Assembly: GCF_016881065.1 (NCBI RefSeq)
Contig: NZ_WXYN01000029.1
Location: 1 to 56,908 of the forward strand
Length of the DNA stretch: 56,908 bases
Direction of reading: 5' to 3'
Source: Planococcus soli
GTDB taxonomy: Bacteria > Bacillota > Bacilli > Bacillales_A > Planococcaceae
In this document: in pieces, positions 26,960 to 37,107 of the stretch
How the letters are laid out: every line of letters starts with the position of its first letter
Numbering within the stretch: the first letter of the stretch is position 1
Notes under the pieces: generated by a model
The model's input: the letters and a program-made list of their open reading frames with translations, nothing else
Databases searched by the model: none
Told to the model about the DNA's origin: nothing
Made by a program: the position numbers and the translations under genes

Positions 26960-27547
26960 TTACCGTTCGCTCATGGAAGGCTCCAAATGGCTAACCTGGT
27001 TGTGGTTTTGGATCACCCATTTGTTCTGGTCAAAATGAATATGGCTCAGGCAGGCATTCAACAGGCGTGTTTTGCCAGATCCGATTTCGCCATCAGACAA
27101 TTTGCCAAGCAAGGCATTGATGACTCCGCCGTGGGAAACGAGCAAAACCCGCTTGTCCGGATAACGGTCATTGATGATTTTCAAGCCCGTGGCTAAACGC
27201 TCACTGAACAAACTATTATCTTCCTGGTTCGGATAAAGCCGGTCAGGAAAAGTAAGGGCGCGCTCTTCAAAGGTCAAACCTTCCGCATCCCCAAAATGCT
27301 TTTCTGCAAACTCTTCCATTTCGACAAGCGGCAATTCCAGGGTTTTATTGATAATTTCAGCGGTGCGACGGGCGCGCTGCAGCGGACTTGTGATGATGAG
27401 ATCCCAGTCAGAGGCAGCTAAATACGCCCCGCATTGCACGGCCTGCTGTGTTCCGGTTGCATTCAACGGAATATCCGTTTTCCCCTGGATTTTCCCTTGG
27501 GCATTCCAGTCGGTTTCACCATGGCGAATCAGGCAAACAATGGTCAT
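26960..27547 (-). CDS. histidine phosphatase family protein
   Basis: A 195-residue phosphoglycerate-mutase-like phosphatase. LIRHGETDWN carries the catalytic His and Arg, E of ELPLVEMEEFAE is the likely acid, and LLVSHGGVI holds the second His. Such proteins include CobC-like and broad phosphatases; the substrate is not clear. GAGGGGTG precedes the ATG. Confidence 0.85.
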   Translation of the reverse strand: MTIVCLIRHGETDWNAQGKIQGKTDIPLNATGTQQAVQCGAYLAASDWDLIITSPLQRARRTAEIINKTLELPLVEMEEFAEKHFGDAEGLTFEERALTFPDRLYPNQEDNSLFSERLATGLKIINDRYPDKRVLLVSHGGVINALLGKLSDGEIGSGKTRLLNACLSHIHFDQNKWVIQNHNQVSHLEPSMSER

Positions 27548-27650
27548 ATTTAATCACCCCTCGATTAATTGTTACTATTCCTCCATAGTAACACGAAACG
27601 CCATTCTGCTCACCCGAAAAGCCTGAAGAACAGGTGTTAAAAGATCCATA

Positions 27651-28028
27651 TCAGTAGTTCGACAATTCAAGCAGATTGCCATCGGGATCCCGTATATAAA
27701 GGGAGTCAATTTCCCCCCGCGCGCCTGTCCGTTTAACCGGCCCTTCTTCAACCAATATACCCGATGCTGCTAAATGCTCCATCATCACAGGCAGCGCTGT
27801 CTCAGTGATAAAACACAGATCGCCGCTTCCCACTGTCGGGCGAGCCGCTTTGGGCATAAATTCATTGCCCGCTTCGTGAAGATTGATTTTCTGTTGGCCG
27901 AATGTTAGCGCAGTCCGCCCTTCCCCGAAACGGACAATCTCCATACCCAGCACTTTTTCATAAAACGCACAACTTTTCTCAATGGATGTAACTGTCAAAA
28001 CCAAATGATCCAATCGACTGATGTTCAT
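27651..28028 (-). CDS. VOC-family (glyoxalase/dioxygenase-fold) protein
   Basis: A 125-residue vicinal-oxygen-chelate protein with paired beta-alpha-beta modules: LDHLVLTV at the start supplies a metal His, INLHEAG a second ligand region, and YIRDPDGNLLELSNY the C-terminal Glu. Substrate unknown. AAAGGGGTG precedes the ATG. Confidence 0.85.
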   Translation of the reverse strand: MNISRLDHLVLTVTSIEKSCAFYEKVLGMEIVRFGEGRTALTFGQQKINLHEAGNEFMPKAARPTVGSGDLCFITETALPVMMEHLAASGILVEEGPVKRTGARGEIDSLYIRDPDGNLLELSNY

Positions 28029-28226
28029 GCAAACACCCCTTTTTAGAATTTTAGATTTGGTTCTTGTATACCCTATTTTTTACTTAGTGGCTGTATTTGA
28101 ATTGCTTTTATAAACCCTTATGTAAGTAACTACATTTATAATCCAAAACCCACTACCGTTCTTTTAAAACCAAATTTATGCAGTAAAAAACCCCTACACC
28201 TTCATAGGGGGCCAACTTGCAGCTAT

Positions 28227-28589
28227 TCACTCTTTTATTTCGATGACGAAAGTCGTCAATTCTTTAACTTTTTTGCCGTCCATGACGTAGAAATCGCAGT
28301 AGGCGTAAATTTTCGGTTCGTCGGCAGTCCCTTTCTTTTTCATGGTGCCTTTTACGGCAGCTTCCCCATTTGAAGCGACAGAAAGGTCAATAACGAAATC
28401 CACGTCTTGATAGCCGTCCTCTACCCCAAATGCGGCATCTAAAAAAGCCGGTTTCCCAATGATTGGCTCTGAACCGATAATGGTCCATACAACATCCTCC
28501 GAAATATGATCTTCAATAAATTGCCGGTCTCCGTGAAAGAAAGCACTATTGAAATGGCAGAAAAAATCGGTGTTTTTTACTGCTGTCAT
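28227..28589 (-). CDS. SnoaL/NTF2-like protein
   Basis: A 120-residue cone-fold protein (FFCHFNSAFFHGDRQFIEDH, DVVWTIIGSEPIIGK, YCDFYVMDGKKVKEL). The family contains small isomerase-like or binding proteins; no function can be assigned. GGAGCGG precedes the ATG. Confidence 0.75.
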   Translation of the reverse strand: MTAVKNTDFFCHFNSAFFHGDRQFIEDHISEDVVWTIIGSEPIIGKPAFLDAAFGVEDGYQDVDFVIDLSVASNGEAAVKGTMKKKGTADEPKIYAYCDFYVMDGKKVKELTTFVIEIKE

Positions 28590-28892
28590 TGCCAGCCGCT
28601 CCTTCCGGTCGTGTTATACCTTTCTCTTGTGTAACCGATACCCTGCATTGCCTGCTGTTTGAAATTCATTGTGCTCTTATAATGGTCAAGTTTCAAGCCG
28701 ATCAAACTCCAACCGCCTTCACAGGTTCCCCTAAAAAACACAGTAATCGAACTTTTCACCTCTTCCCCCTCATTTATCCTTAAACGGCTCCATCTGCGGC
28801 TCCAACTGTATTTATTCAATACCCAAATTCCATTGAAATCAGTCGTGAATTCCCTTTTCCGCGAGAGTTTTTTGCATTTATTTTCAACAAAA
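28590..28892. other. intergenic region without a supported gene
   Basis: About 300 bases. A 77-codon minus-strand frame (28,586-28,819) has no ribosome site and no recognisable content. Confidence 0.4.
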
Positions 28893-28924
28893 AACCGCTC
28901 CAGGATTTCAGTCCTGGAGCGGTT
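28893..28924 (-). terminator. terminator of the fructose operon
   Basis: Perfect 13-base arms (28,893-28,905, 28,912-28,924) followed on the minus strand by U residues, just after fruA. Confidence 0.85.
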
Positions 28925-28929
28925 GGAGA

Positions 28930-30843
28930 TTATGCGGCTACTGCCACTCGTTTTTTCAATGTACCAGCAACAAGTGCGGTTACGACCGCACCGGCTATGA
29001 TAGCCAATGCATACATCAAGATACTGCCAACGCCGCCGTCAACCAGGCCGACAACAAAGACGCCGCCATGAGGAGCGCGCAGCCCAATATCAAACAGCAT
29101 CACCAATGCTCCAGTGACGGATGCTCCCGCTACTGTAGCTGGGATGACGCGAGCCGGATCGGCTGCGGCAAACGGAATGACACCTTCTGTGATAAAGCAG
29201 GCACCGAGGACGTACGCCGTTTTGCCGGCTTCACGTTCCGGTTTCGTGAATTTGGTTTTAAATAGCGTCGTAGCAAGTGCCAAACCAAGCGGAGGAACCA
29301 TTCCGGCCGCCATGACCGTTGCCATGAAATTGAAGTTTTGCGCATCCAGCATTGCAATGCCGAATGTGTAAGCTGCTTTGTTGATGGGACCACCCATATC
29401 GATTGCCATCATGCCGCCAAGCAGCAATCCGACAAGCACCAAGTTCGTCCCGCCTAAGCTTTCAAGGAAAGAAGAAATCGCTGTGTAGACTTTCGTCAGC
29501 TGTGGATTCACAAGCATCATGACGATGCCGGTAATGGCGATTGCAAAGACTGGGTAGAATAAGACCGGTTTCAGGCCTTCCAAGGAATTTGGCAAACCAG
29601 AAAATGCTTTTTTAACCCCAAGCGTTACATAACCGGCAAGGAAACCAGCGATCAATCCGCCAAGGAATCCGGAACCACCGTTTGCTTCTTCAACACCGGT
29701 AACCGTAATGGCAATCAAACCGCCGATCATACCTGGTGCAAATCCGGGCCGATCAGCAATACTCATGGCGATAAAGCCGGCAAGTACTGGAACCATTAAG
29801 AAGAAGGCATTGCCGCCGCCGATGGTATTAAGCATAGCAGCGAATTCATTGTATTCAGGGCTGTCAGGATTTGAAGCGTTGATGCCCCAGAAAAACGAGA
29901 TGGCAATGAGGATACCGCCCCCGACCACAAACGGCAGCATATTGGATACGCCGTTCATCAAGTGCTTATAAAATCCGCCTTTGGTTTCACCCGTATCGGC
30001 TTCGTCTTTTGATTTGTCGTGCTTGTAGGTCGGTGCATCACCTGTTACGGCACGGTTCAACAAATTGTCCGTTTCGTAGATCGCTTTGCCGACGCCCGTT
30101 TGGATAACCGGTTTGCCGTCAAAACGGCTCATTTCGACTTTCGTGTCTGCCGCTACAATAATGGCATCCGCTCCCGCAATGTCTTCAGCGGTCAACCGGT
30201 TTTTCACGCCGCTCGAGCCATTGGTTTCCACTTTCAACGCGATGCCCAGTTCTTTGGCACGTTCGTTCAGTTTCTCCGCCGCCATATACGTATGCGCAAT
30301 GCCGGTCGGACAAGCGGTAACCGCTAAAATTTTCTGTTGGGTGCTGTCAGCCGGAATATTTTCCGCTGCTGTTTCAGGTTCATCAACCGATGCCTCTTTA
30401 GCAGAGACTACATCGAGCACTTCCTGCTTTGACTGGGCTGCCAGGATGTTCGTGCGGAATTTGTCATCCATCAGGAACGTTGCGAGGCGTGACAGCGCCT
30501 CCAAATGATCGTCATTTGCGCCTTCGCTTGCAGCGATCATAAAGAACAGGTTAGCCGGCTGGCCGTCCAGCGATTCAAAATCCAGTCCGCCAGTGGCGCG
30601 CCCAAAAGCGATGGCTGGCGATTTTACCGCAGATGACTTGGCGTGCGGAATGGCAATGCCGTCTCCGATGCCCGTAGTGCTTTGGCTTTCGCGTTCCAGA
30701 ATAGCGGCCATAAATGCGCGTTTGTCCGATAATTTGCCTGCACGGTCCAATTGGGACGCCAGTTCTTCCAGCACTTCTTGTTTTGTGGCGGCGGAAAGGT
30801 TCAGGACAATGGTTTCTTCAGTTAATAGCTGAGTGATTTTCAT
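28930..30843 (-). CDS. fruA: fructose PTS transporter, EIIABC
   Basis: A 637-residue membrane permease that imports fructose and phosphorylates it to fructose 1-phosphate. Domain order is IIA (1 to about 145, phospho-His H67 in AIPHAK), IIB (about 170-270, phospho-Cys C178 in TACPTGIAHT) and IIC (about 290-637, multiple membrane helices). It overlaps fruK by 4 bases and receives phosphate from HPr, encoded nearby. Confidence 0.95.
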   Translation of the reverse strand: MKITQLLTEETIVLNLSAATKQEVLEELASQLDRAGKLSDKRAFMAAILERESQSTTGIGDGIAIPHAKSSAVKSPAIAFGRATGGLDFESLDGQPANLFFMIAASEGANDDHLEALSRLATFLMDDKFRTNILAAQSKQEVLDVVSAKEASVDEPETAAENIPADSTQQKILAVTACPTGIAHTYMAAEKLNERAKELGIALKVETNGSSGVKNRLTAEDIAGADAIIVAADTKVEMSRFDGKPVIQTGVGKAIYETDNLLNRAVTGDAPTYKHDKSKDEADTGETKGGFYKHLMNGVSNMLPFVVGGGILIAISFFWGINASNPDSPEYNEFAAMLNTIGGGNAFFLMVPVLAGFIAMSIADRPGFAPGMIGGLIAITVTGVEEANGGSGFLGGLIAGFLAGYVTLGVKKAFSGLPNSLEGLKPVLFYPVFAIAITGIVMMLVNPQLTKVYTAISSFLESLGGTNLVLVGLLLGGMMAIDMGGPINKAAYTFGIAMLDAQNFNFMATVMAAGMVPPLGLALATTLFKTKFTKPEREAGKTAYVLGACFITEGVIPFAAADPARVIPATVAGASVTGALVMLFDIGLRAPHGGVFVVGLVDGGVGSILMYALAIIAGAVVTALVAGTLKKRVAVAA

Positions 30844-31772
30844 TTCGTCACATCCTTTTCTTCATATGGGTAAATCTCTACTTCCGCGAGCAATTTTTCA
30901 ACGTCTTCTTTGCGGCATAAATCTGATCGGAAAGCGGTTGCACTGCCGCTGGCAACACCGTAGCGGAATGCCAGCGCAGGATCTTGGCCTGTCGCATAGG
31001 AAGCGATAAAGCCGGATACCAGCGAATCGCCGGAACCGACCGTGTTGACGACAGTCCCTTGTGGCGCTTTCGCCATCAGGGCTGTGTCTTTGGTTACGAG
31101 CAGCGCCCCGTCTCCGCCCATGGAAACGACAACATGTTCAGTTCCCCGTGCCACCAGCTTGCTGGCATAAAAGTAGGCATCCCGGAGGCTCGTGATCTCC
31201 ACGCCAAACAACTCACCCAGTTCCTGCTGGTTCGGCTTGATCAGGAAAACCGGTGCAGCCACTAGGCTTTCCAGTGCCGGGCCGGACGTATCAAGCACAA
31301 ACCGGACTCCATTCGCCTGGCAGATGCTCGCCAGCTCCACAAAGTAATCGGCAGGGATTGAGCCTGGCAGGCTGCCGGCCAAAACGAACCAGTCATTCTC
31401 GTTCATTGCCTGTACTTTTTGGGTCAATGCCGCCAGTTGCGCCGCGTCCAGTTCTGGGCCCGGGCCATTCAGCTCGGTTTCCTTATCCGATTTTATTTTG
31501 ACATTGATGCGGGTAATTTGGGCTGTCTGGATAAACTCCGCAGCGACCCCTTCATTTTTCAGAAATTCTTCTATATAGTTGCCGGTAAAGCCGCCCGCAT
31601 AGCCAAGCGCTTTGTTGGAAATGCCCAGCCGCTTCAGGACGCGGGATACATTGATGCCTTTTCCTCCGGGGTAGTAGTAAACCTCTTCAGAACGGTTCAG
31701 TTTCCCGCTTTCAAATTCGGGTACATATACTGTGTAATCGATGGAAGGCGTAATTGTGCATGTATATATCAT
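30840..31772 (-). CDS. fruK: 1-phosphofructokinase
   Basis: A 310-residue PfkB-family kinase that turns fructose 1-phosphate into fructose 1,6-bisphosphate. Signatures: GGKGINVSRVLKRLG near residue 38 and NTVGSGDSLVSGF with the catalytic Asp near residue 250. It overlaps both fruR and fruA by 4 bases, so the three genes are translated in a chain. Confidence 0.95.
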   Translation of the reverse strand: MIYTCTITPSIDYTVYVPEFESGKLNRSEEVYYYPGGKGINVSRVLKRLGISNKALGYAGGFTGNYIEEFLKNEGVAAEFIQTAQITRINVKIKSDKETELNGPGPELDAAQLAALTQKVQAMNENDWFVLAGSLPGSIPADYFVELASICQANGVRFVLDTSGPALESLVAAPVFLIKPNQQELGELFGVEITSLRDAYFYASKLVARGTEHVVVSMGGDGALLVTKDTALMAKAPQGTVVNTVGSGDSLVSGFIASYATGQDPALAFRYGVASGSATAFRSDLCRKEDVEKLLAEVEIYPYEEKDVTK

Positions 31773-32521
31773 GGTGTCACGACCTTTACTATTGTCTTTT
31801 TTTGGAGCCCAGCATTGGCTTCTTTGGTAATTTCATCTACAATTAAAGTGGCGCGGTCCAAATCCATAATCTTGGCGAAACTGATTTTATTGGCTTTGGA
31901 ATGATCAGCGAGCGCATAGGTCTTGCGCGCTAAGAGACTGGCCAGCTGTTTGACCGCTGCTTCTTCGGGGTCCGGCGTCGTGTAGCCATAGTCCGGATGA
32001 AAACCGTTGATGCCTAGGAAGCAGACGTCAAACCGATAATTCTGCAAAGCCTGGATCGTATGGGAACCGACAAACGCGCCCGTTCGCGGCTTCATCAATC
32101 CACCGGTCAAATAGGTGGTGATGCCTTGCTCGTTAAGAGCTTCAACGAGTGTCAGCCCGTTGGTCACGACCACCAGATCCTTGTCTTTCAGAAACGGAAT
32201 CAGTTGAAAGGTCGTGGTGCCGGCATCCAGGAAGACACTGTCTCCTTGTTGAACGAGCGAGGAGGCATATTCCGCTATCCTGATTTTTTCTTTCAGAAAC
32301 CGGGTGGATTTATCCGAAATGCTGGGTTCCATCAGATTTCTTCCTGGCAGGATAGCGCCGCCGAAAACACGCTCGAGTTTTTGCGATTGCTCGAGATCGG
32401 TCAGGTCCCTTCGGATCGTGGATTCCGATGCACCTGTCGATTCCACCAGTTCCTGTATTTTAACTGTCTGCTTTTCTTCCAGCAGCCCCAAAATATAGGC
32501 ATGCCGTTCGTTGGTCAGCAA
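31769..32521 (-). CDS. fruR: DeoR-family fructose operon repressor
   Basis: A 250-residue regulator: N-terminal helix-turn-helix (ESTIRRDLTDLEQ), then a sugar-phosphate-isomerase-like sensor domain (FLDAGTTTFQL, VVTNGL, DHSKANK). Family members are released from DNA by fructose 1-phosphate. It heads the fru operon. Confidence 0.92.
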   Translation of the reverse strand: MLTNERHAYILGLLEEKQTVKIQELVESTGASESTIRRDLTDLEQSQKLERVFGGAILPGRNLMEPSISDKSTRFLKEKIRIAEYASSLVQQGDSVFLDAGTTTFQLIPFLKDKDLVVVTNGLTLVEALNEQGITTYLTGGLMKPRTGAFVGSHTIQALQNYRFDVCFLGINGFHPDYGYTTPDPEEAAVKQLASLLARKTYALADHSKANKISFAKIMDLDRATLIVDEITKEANAGLQKKTIVKVVTP

Positions 32522-32573
32522 GTTATCACCTCTTCTATTAATAGAGTAAAAGTTCTGTTAAATAGATAATACT

Positions 32574-32587
32574 TGAAATCGCTTCCA
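32574..32587. promoter_or_regulatory. cre-like site upstream of fruR
   Basis: TGAAATCGCTTCCA matches the CcpA operator consensus TGWAARCGNTWNCW at 13 of 14 positions. It lies 53 bases upstream of the fruR start, in the space shared with ptsH. Confidence 0.55.
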
Positions 32588-32714
32588 CAATCAATCATAA
32601 TCGTTCATAAGCAATCAAAAAACGTCATTTTTTATTTTCATTCACTCAAAAGCCGTCATATTCGGTCAGCGGATGAACAAAAATGATTGCACACACTAAA
32701 GGAGGAAATTAATC

Positions 32715-32984
32715 ATGGCAGAAAAACAATTTACAATCACAGACGAAGCAGGTATGCACGCACGTCCGGCATCAGCATTAGTTGGAGCAGTATCAAAATT
32801 CAAGTCAGACATTACAATTGAACACAACGGCAAAAAAGTAAACTTGAAATCCATTTTAGGTGTCATGTCTTTGGGCATTCCAAGCGGTTCAGTAGTAACA
32901 ATTGCAGCTGATGGCGAAGACGAAAACGAAGCTATTGAAAGAGCAGCGGAAGTTATGAAGACTGAAGGGATTTCAAACCAATGA
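32715..32984 (+). CDS. ptsH: phosphocarrier protein HPr
   Basis: An 89-residue PTS phosphocarrier. H15 (GMHARPA) takes phosphate from enzyme I, and S46 ([12 protein letters not shown]) is the regulatory serine phosphorylated by HPr kinase so that HPr can bind CcpA. AGGAGG precedes the ATG. It overlaps ptsI by 4 bases. Confidence 0.96.
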   Translation: MAEKQFTITDEAGMHARPASALVGAVSKFKSDITIEHNGKKVNLKSILGVMSLGIPSGSVVTIAADGEDENEAIERAAEVMKTEGISNQ

Positions 32985-34699
32985 CACAAACAATGTCCGG
33001 AATAGCCGCATCGAATGGAATAGCCATCGCTAAAGCTTTTCGCTTAGAGAATCCGGAATTGAATGTGGATAAGCGGACAATTTCGGATGTCGACGGTGAA
33101 TTAAAGCTATTAACGTCGGCTTTGGAAACCTCAATTGCTGAACTTGAAGTGATCCAAAAGAAAACGGCCGAGACGATCAGCGATAAGGAAGCAGCGATTT
33201 TTGGCGCTCACCTGCTGGTCCTGAGCGACCCTGAACTGGTTGGTCCGATTACAGAACGAATCACGACAGACAAAGTCAATGCAGAGTTTGCGCTGCAGGA
33301 AACGACCGATATGTTCATCTCCATGTTCGAAGCAATGGACAATGAATACATGAAAGAACGCGCTGCAGATATCCGCGACGTCAGAAAACGTGTATTGGCC
33401 CACTTGCTGGGTGTCACGATCCAAAGCCCAAGCATGATTTCGGATGAGGTTATTATTATTGCAGAAGATTTGACGCCATCTGATACGGTTCAGTTAAACG
33501 CCCAATTTGTAAAAGGCTTTATCACCGATATCGGCGGCCGCACTTCCCACTCGGCAATTCTCGCGCGCACGCTGGAAATTCCGGCCGTGGTCGGCGCTAA
33601 AACAGCAATGGCGGACATCCAAAATGGCACTATTGTCATTGTGGACGGTTTGGATGGCACGATTTTGATCGCGCCTGAAGACAGCGTCATTGAAGAATAC
33701 AAAAACAAACAGGCAGCCTATGATGAGCAAAAAGCGGAATGGGCCGTCTTGAAAAACGAAGCAACCGTTTCCGCTGACGGCCAGGCAGTTGAAATCGGCG
33801 CTAACATCGGTACACCAAAAGACATTGCAGGTGTTGTCGATAACGGCGGCGAAGCGATCGGCCTGTACCGCACGGAGTTCCTTTACATGGGACGTGACCA
33901 ATTCCCGACCGAAGACGAGCAGGTGGAAGCCTACGCATCTGTCCTAAAAGGCATGCAAGGCAAACCGACCGTTGTCCGCACACTGGATATTGGCGGCGAC
34001 AAAGAGCTATCCTACCTGGATCTGCCGAAAGAACTGAATCCATTCCTCGGACTCCGCGCAATTCGCCTATGCCTGGAGATGCCGGATATGTTCCGTACGC
34101 AGCTGCGTGCATTGCTGCGTGCCAGCGTACACGGCAACTTGAAAATCATGTTCCCGATGATTGCAACACTTGATGAATTCCGCGAGGCGAAAGCCCTTCT
34201 GTTGGAAGAAAAAGTGAAGCTGCAGACAGAAGGCATAGAAGTCAGTGATTCGATCGAAGTCGGCATCATGGTCGAAATTCCATCGACGGCTGTCATGGCA
34301 GATACCTTTGCCAAAGAAGTCGATTTCTTCTCGATCGGTACCAATGACCTGATCCAGTATACGATGGCCGCAGACCGCATGAATGAAAGCGTGTCGTATT
34401 TGTATCAGCCATTCAACCCGGCCATCTTGCGCCTGGTGAAAATGGTCATCGATGCCTCACACCGTGAAGGCAAATGGACTGGCATGTGCGGAGAAATGGC
34501 GGGAGACGAAATTGCGATCCCGATCCTTCTCGGCCTTGGCTTGGATGAGTTCTCGATGAGTGCCTCGTCAATTCTTAAAGCCCGTTCGCAGATCAGCAAA
34601 CTGTCCAAAGCTGAAATGGCTCAGCACACAGACCGCATTCTGGCACTGAGCAATTCACAGGAAGTTGAAGACTACGTAACGAAGCTTTCAACTAAATAA
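32981..34699 (+). CDS. ptsI: PTS enzyme I
   Basis: A 572-residue phosphoenolpyruvate-protein phosphotransferase. The active His is H190 in GGRTSHSAI; the PEP-binding C-terminal domain shows [18 protein letters not shown] and the active Cys region [10 protein letters not shown]. Starts phosphate flow to HPr and then to sugar permeases such as FruA. Confidence 0.96.
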   Translation: MTQTMSGIAASNGIAIAKAFRLENPELNVDKRTISDVDGELKLLTSALETSIAELEVIQKKTAETISDKEAAIFGAHLLVLSDPELVGPITERITTDKVNAEFALQETTDMFISMFEAMDNEYMKERAADIRDVRKRVLAHLLGVTIQSPSMISDEVIIIAEDLTPSDTVQLNAQFVKGFITDIGGRTSHSAILARTLEIPAVVGAKTAMADIQNGTIVIVDGLDGTILIAPEDSVIEEYKNKQAAYDEQKAEWAVLKNEATVSADGQAVEIGANIGTPKDIAGVVDNGGEAIGLYRTEFLYMGRDQFPTEDEQVEAYASVLKGMQGKPTVVRTLDIGGDKELSYLDLPKELNPFLGLRAIRLCLEMPDMFRTQLRALLRASVHGNLKIMFPMIATLDEFREAKALLLEEKVKLQTEGIEVSDSIEVGIMVEIPSTAVMADTFAKEVDFFSIGTNDLIQYTMAADRMNESVSYLYQPFNPAILRLVKMVIDASHREGKWTGMCGEMAGDEIAIPILLGLGLDEFSMSASSILKARSQISKLSKAEMAQHTDRILALSNSQEVEDYVTKLSTK

Positions 34700-34700
34700 A

Positions 34701-34738
34701 AAAACGAGCCGAGGGAATTTTTCCCCGGCTCGTTTTTT
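34701..34738 (+). terminator. terminator of ptsHI
   Basis: AACGAGCCGAGGG and CCCCGGCTCGTT arms around AATTTTT, followed by a T run, directly after ptsI. Confidence 0.8.
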
Positions 34739-34745
34739 CTATGAT

Positions 34746-35465
34746 TTAAAATGGATTGGTCGCCCACTGGCTGGAAGTCGGTATAAAGATTCGCGGATGC
34801 AGCTTCAGCTGAGCCACCATGTATTCCGCTATATCTTCCGGCTGCATTAACTTTTCTTTTTCTTTCTCGGTTTCGCCTTCTTTGAACGTTAAGTCTGTAA
34901 CAACCCGGCTTGGGGTCAAGGCAAAGACCCGAATGTTGTTTTTGCGGACTTCCTGCGACAGCGATTCTGTCATGCCCAGTACCCCGAACTTCGATGCACT
35001 GTAAGCACTTGAACCTTCTGACCCTCGCAGACCGGAACTCGAGGAAATGTTGATGATGTCTCCCCCGTTTTTCTTGATCATTTGCGGCAGCACCGTACGG
35101 GTCACATAATACATGCCCATTAAGTTGACATCAATGACCCGCTTCCAGTCTTCCGGCTCCAACTCCAAAAATGGACCGTACTTGCCGATTCCCGCATTGT
35201 TGATTAAAATATCAGCGGTTCCAAGTTCAGCCGTTAATTTTTCAACAGCCGCTTCTACTTGCTCTAAGTCGGAAACATCCGCCACTGCATATGCTACTCG
35301 GCCACGCAGTGATTTGATTTCTTTAGAAAGCTTCACTAAGTCCGCTTCTGTCCGCGCAATCAGCCCAACGTTGACACCTTCATTGGCTAATGCCAGTGCC
35401 GTGGCACGCCCTATTCCTTTTCCAGCCCCTGTTATAAAAGCAGTCTTCTCGGTCAATAATTGCAT
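34746..35465 (-). CDS. short-chain dehydrogenase/reductase (FabG-like)
   Basis: A 239-residue [11 protein letters not shown] cofactor motif, NNAGIG, catalytic Ser in NISSSSG and YSASK. It uses NAD(P)H; the substrate is unknown and 3-oxoacyl reductase is only the nearest general type. ATG 35,465 follows GGAG by 9 bases. Confidence 0.88.
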   Translation of the reverse strand: MQLLTEKTAFITGAGKGIGRATALALANEGVNVGLIARTEADLVKLSKEIKSLRGRVAYAVADVSDLEQVEAAVEKLTAELGTADILINNAGIGKYGPFLELEPEDWKRVIDVNLMGMYYVTRTVLPQMIKKNGGDIINISSSSGLRGSEGSSAYSASKFGVLGMTESLSQEVRKNNIRVFALTPSRVVTDLTFKEGETEKEKEKLMQPEDIAEYMVAQLKLHPRIFIPTSSQWATNPF

Positions 35466-35773
35466 AATAAATAACTCCACCTCTCACTGATTACTTCCAT
35501 TCATTAAACACCCGCAAATTTCAGGTGTGGATGTTTAATGCAGTTCTATTCAACTGTACGTTTTTTCTTTACCCTTAAGGGGTGGATAGATAAACAGCCT
35601 CACTCGAATTAATCGGATTATCGGCATATTTACTTATGAATAATATTATCTTTATATTCATAAGTAATTTTATTAAAATGAATTTTATTCAAAAATAAAT
35701 TGTTGAGTAAATGAATTTTTATTTGACGAGACGCTGCCTTTATAATTCAAACGCTTCATAAAAGTCTATTCAT
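35466..35773. other. intergenic region with imperfect inverted repeat
   Basis: About 310 bases without a gene. Arms CATTAAACACCC (35,502-35,513) and GGATGTTTAATG (35,529-35,540) pair at 11 of 12 positions, a possible operator for the SDR gene. The rest is AT-rich. Confidence 0.4.
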
Positions 35774-35956
35774 TCAATCATCTGAAGCTTTATCTTTTTC
35801 TTTACGGGCTGTCTTTTGATATTGTTCTTCCTGCTGATTCTGCTTGTCTTCAGCTTCGAAATCCGGCAGCTGTTGTTCCGGACTGCCAGTAAATTCTTCA
35901 TTTTTTTCTTTATTGGCTTCTTCTATTGACTCATTCTTTTTGTCTTTATTCATCAT
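35774..35956 (-). CDS. small hydrophilic protein
   Basis: A 60-residue, highly charged protein (MMNKDKKNESIEEANKEK...), rich in Lys, Glu, Asp and Gln, probably disordered. AAGGAG precedes the ATG. Function unknown; it might be a small stress- or spore-type protein, but nothing specific is visible. Confidence 0.6.
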   Translation of the reverse strand: MMNKDKKNESIEEANKEKNEEFTGSPEQQLPDFEAEDKQNQQEEQYQKTARKEKDKASDD

Positions 35957-36048
35957 TCGAATCCACTCCTTATAACTGTCTTTAAGAATAGAATACCCGC
36001 TCAGGTTTTCTTTAATCCAATGCCCATATATTCTGCCTTTCTGATTAC

Positions 36049-36094
36049 AAAACAAAAATGAACCTGAGCATATGCACAGGTTCATTTTTGTTTT
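36049..36094 (-). terminator. hairpin terminator overlapping the end of the MBL gene
   Basis: Perfect 18-base arms (36,049-36,066 and 36,077-36,094) include the last codons of the MBL gene. Confidence 0.75.
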
Positions 36095-37026
36095 GACAGC
36101 ATATCCAATATGCCCATGGAACTGACTTGCATATCCAACCGGATGTATGGATAAACTTCGTGTCCGTCCGGTACACCCCTGGTTTTCAAATAGGCCTGGA
36201 CCCTGTCGAACAAGCGGTCTGCCAATTGCTGAGAATCTAACCCGGTTTTAAACGCTTTGTTTCCTTCTTCTAAAAACACTTCCAGCCACCTCTCTGACTG
36301 GCGCAGCGCCCGTTCAGGATGGTCGGTTTTGCCAAAATGGCCATAATAGATGGCATCCAGTTGAGCCGCAGACATTCGTTCTATAGACTGCTGCATGGCT
36401 GCAGGATTGAATTGGTTTGGAGAAGTAGAAGGCAGATGCAGATCGATGCCTTCTCTTAGCAATTGGTCATAGCGTATGCCGACCGTATCCCCGGCGAACA
36501 CGCCGTTGCTTACAGGATCGTAAATGCTGAAATGATGGTTTGCGTGCCCTGGGGTATCCCAAAATTCAAGCGTGCAGTCAGGTCCGATTTGGAGCTGGTC
36601 CCCCTCTGCTTTTATGAGCAGACGTTCTTCCGGAATCGCAACAATCGGTTCAAACAATTGTTCAAATTGATCTCCATAAACCATCCGTGCTCCCGCGGTC
36701 AGGCGGCTCGGATCGGACAGATGGCGTGCTCCTTTCGAATGAACGACCACTTTAGCGTTCGGACAATCCAGAAGCAGAAGGCCGGCCCCACCGGAATGGT
36801 CCAAATGGACATGTGTAACGATTATGTATTTGACGTCTTCAAGCGCGTGGCCCAAAGCAGCCAAACCTTTTTTGACATGCGGCACGGAAGGACTCGCGCC
36901 AGTGTCAACAAGTGTCAGCTCTTCTTCAGCAATAACATAGGTACCGGTCCTTTCAGGCAGCCCCAAATCAAACCCGTCAATTACGTGCAGGCGTTCAGTC
37001 AAGCGAATCGGTTGTTTGTCTTCCAT
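36082..37026 (-). CDS. metallo-beta-lactamase-fold hydrolase
   Basis: A 314-residue MBL protein: VTHVHLDHSGG (zinc ligands), WDTPGHANHHFSIY, FAGDTVG and YYGHFG. C-terminal helices complete a glyoxalase-II-like layout. Substrate unknown. ATG 37,026 is preferred since AAAGGGG is 9 bases upstream. Confidence 0.85.
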   Translation of the reverse strand: MEDKQPIRLTERLHVIDGFDLGLPERTGTYVIAEEELTLVDTGASPSVPHVKKGLAALGHALEDVKYIIVTHVHLDHSGGAGLLLLDCPNAKVVVHSKGARHLSDPSRLTAGARMVYGDQFEQLFEPIVAIPEERLLIKAEGDQLQIGPDCTLEFWDTPGHANHHFSIYDPVSNGVFAGDTVGIRYDQLLREGIDLHLPSTSPNQFNPAAMQQSIERMSAAQLDAIYYGHFGKTDHPERALRQSERWLEVFLEEGNKAFKTGLDSQQLADRLFDRVQAYLKTRGVPDGHEVYPYIRLDMQVSSMGILDMLSKQK

Positions 37027-37107
37027 TCTTTTCATCCCCTTTGCATTTTGACCAGCCAAAGACAGTGCTGTGTCCAGTGGCCAGATTGGAGTAGTTTACC
37101 CTCAGAT

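Noticed and set aside
28586-28819. 77-codon minus-strand frame
   Set aside because: No ribosome site or family features; it overlaps the promoter of the NTF2-like gene.
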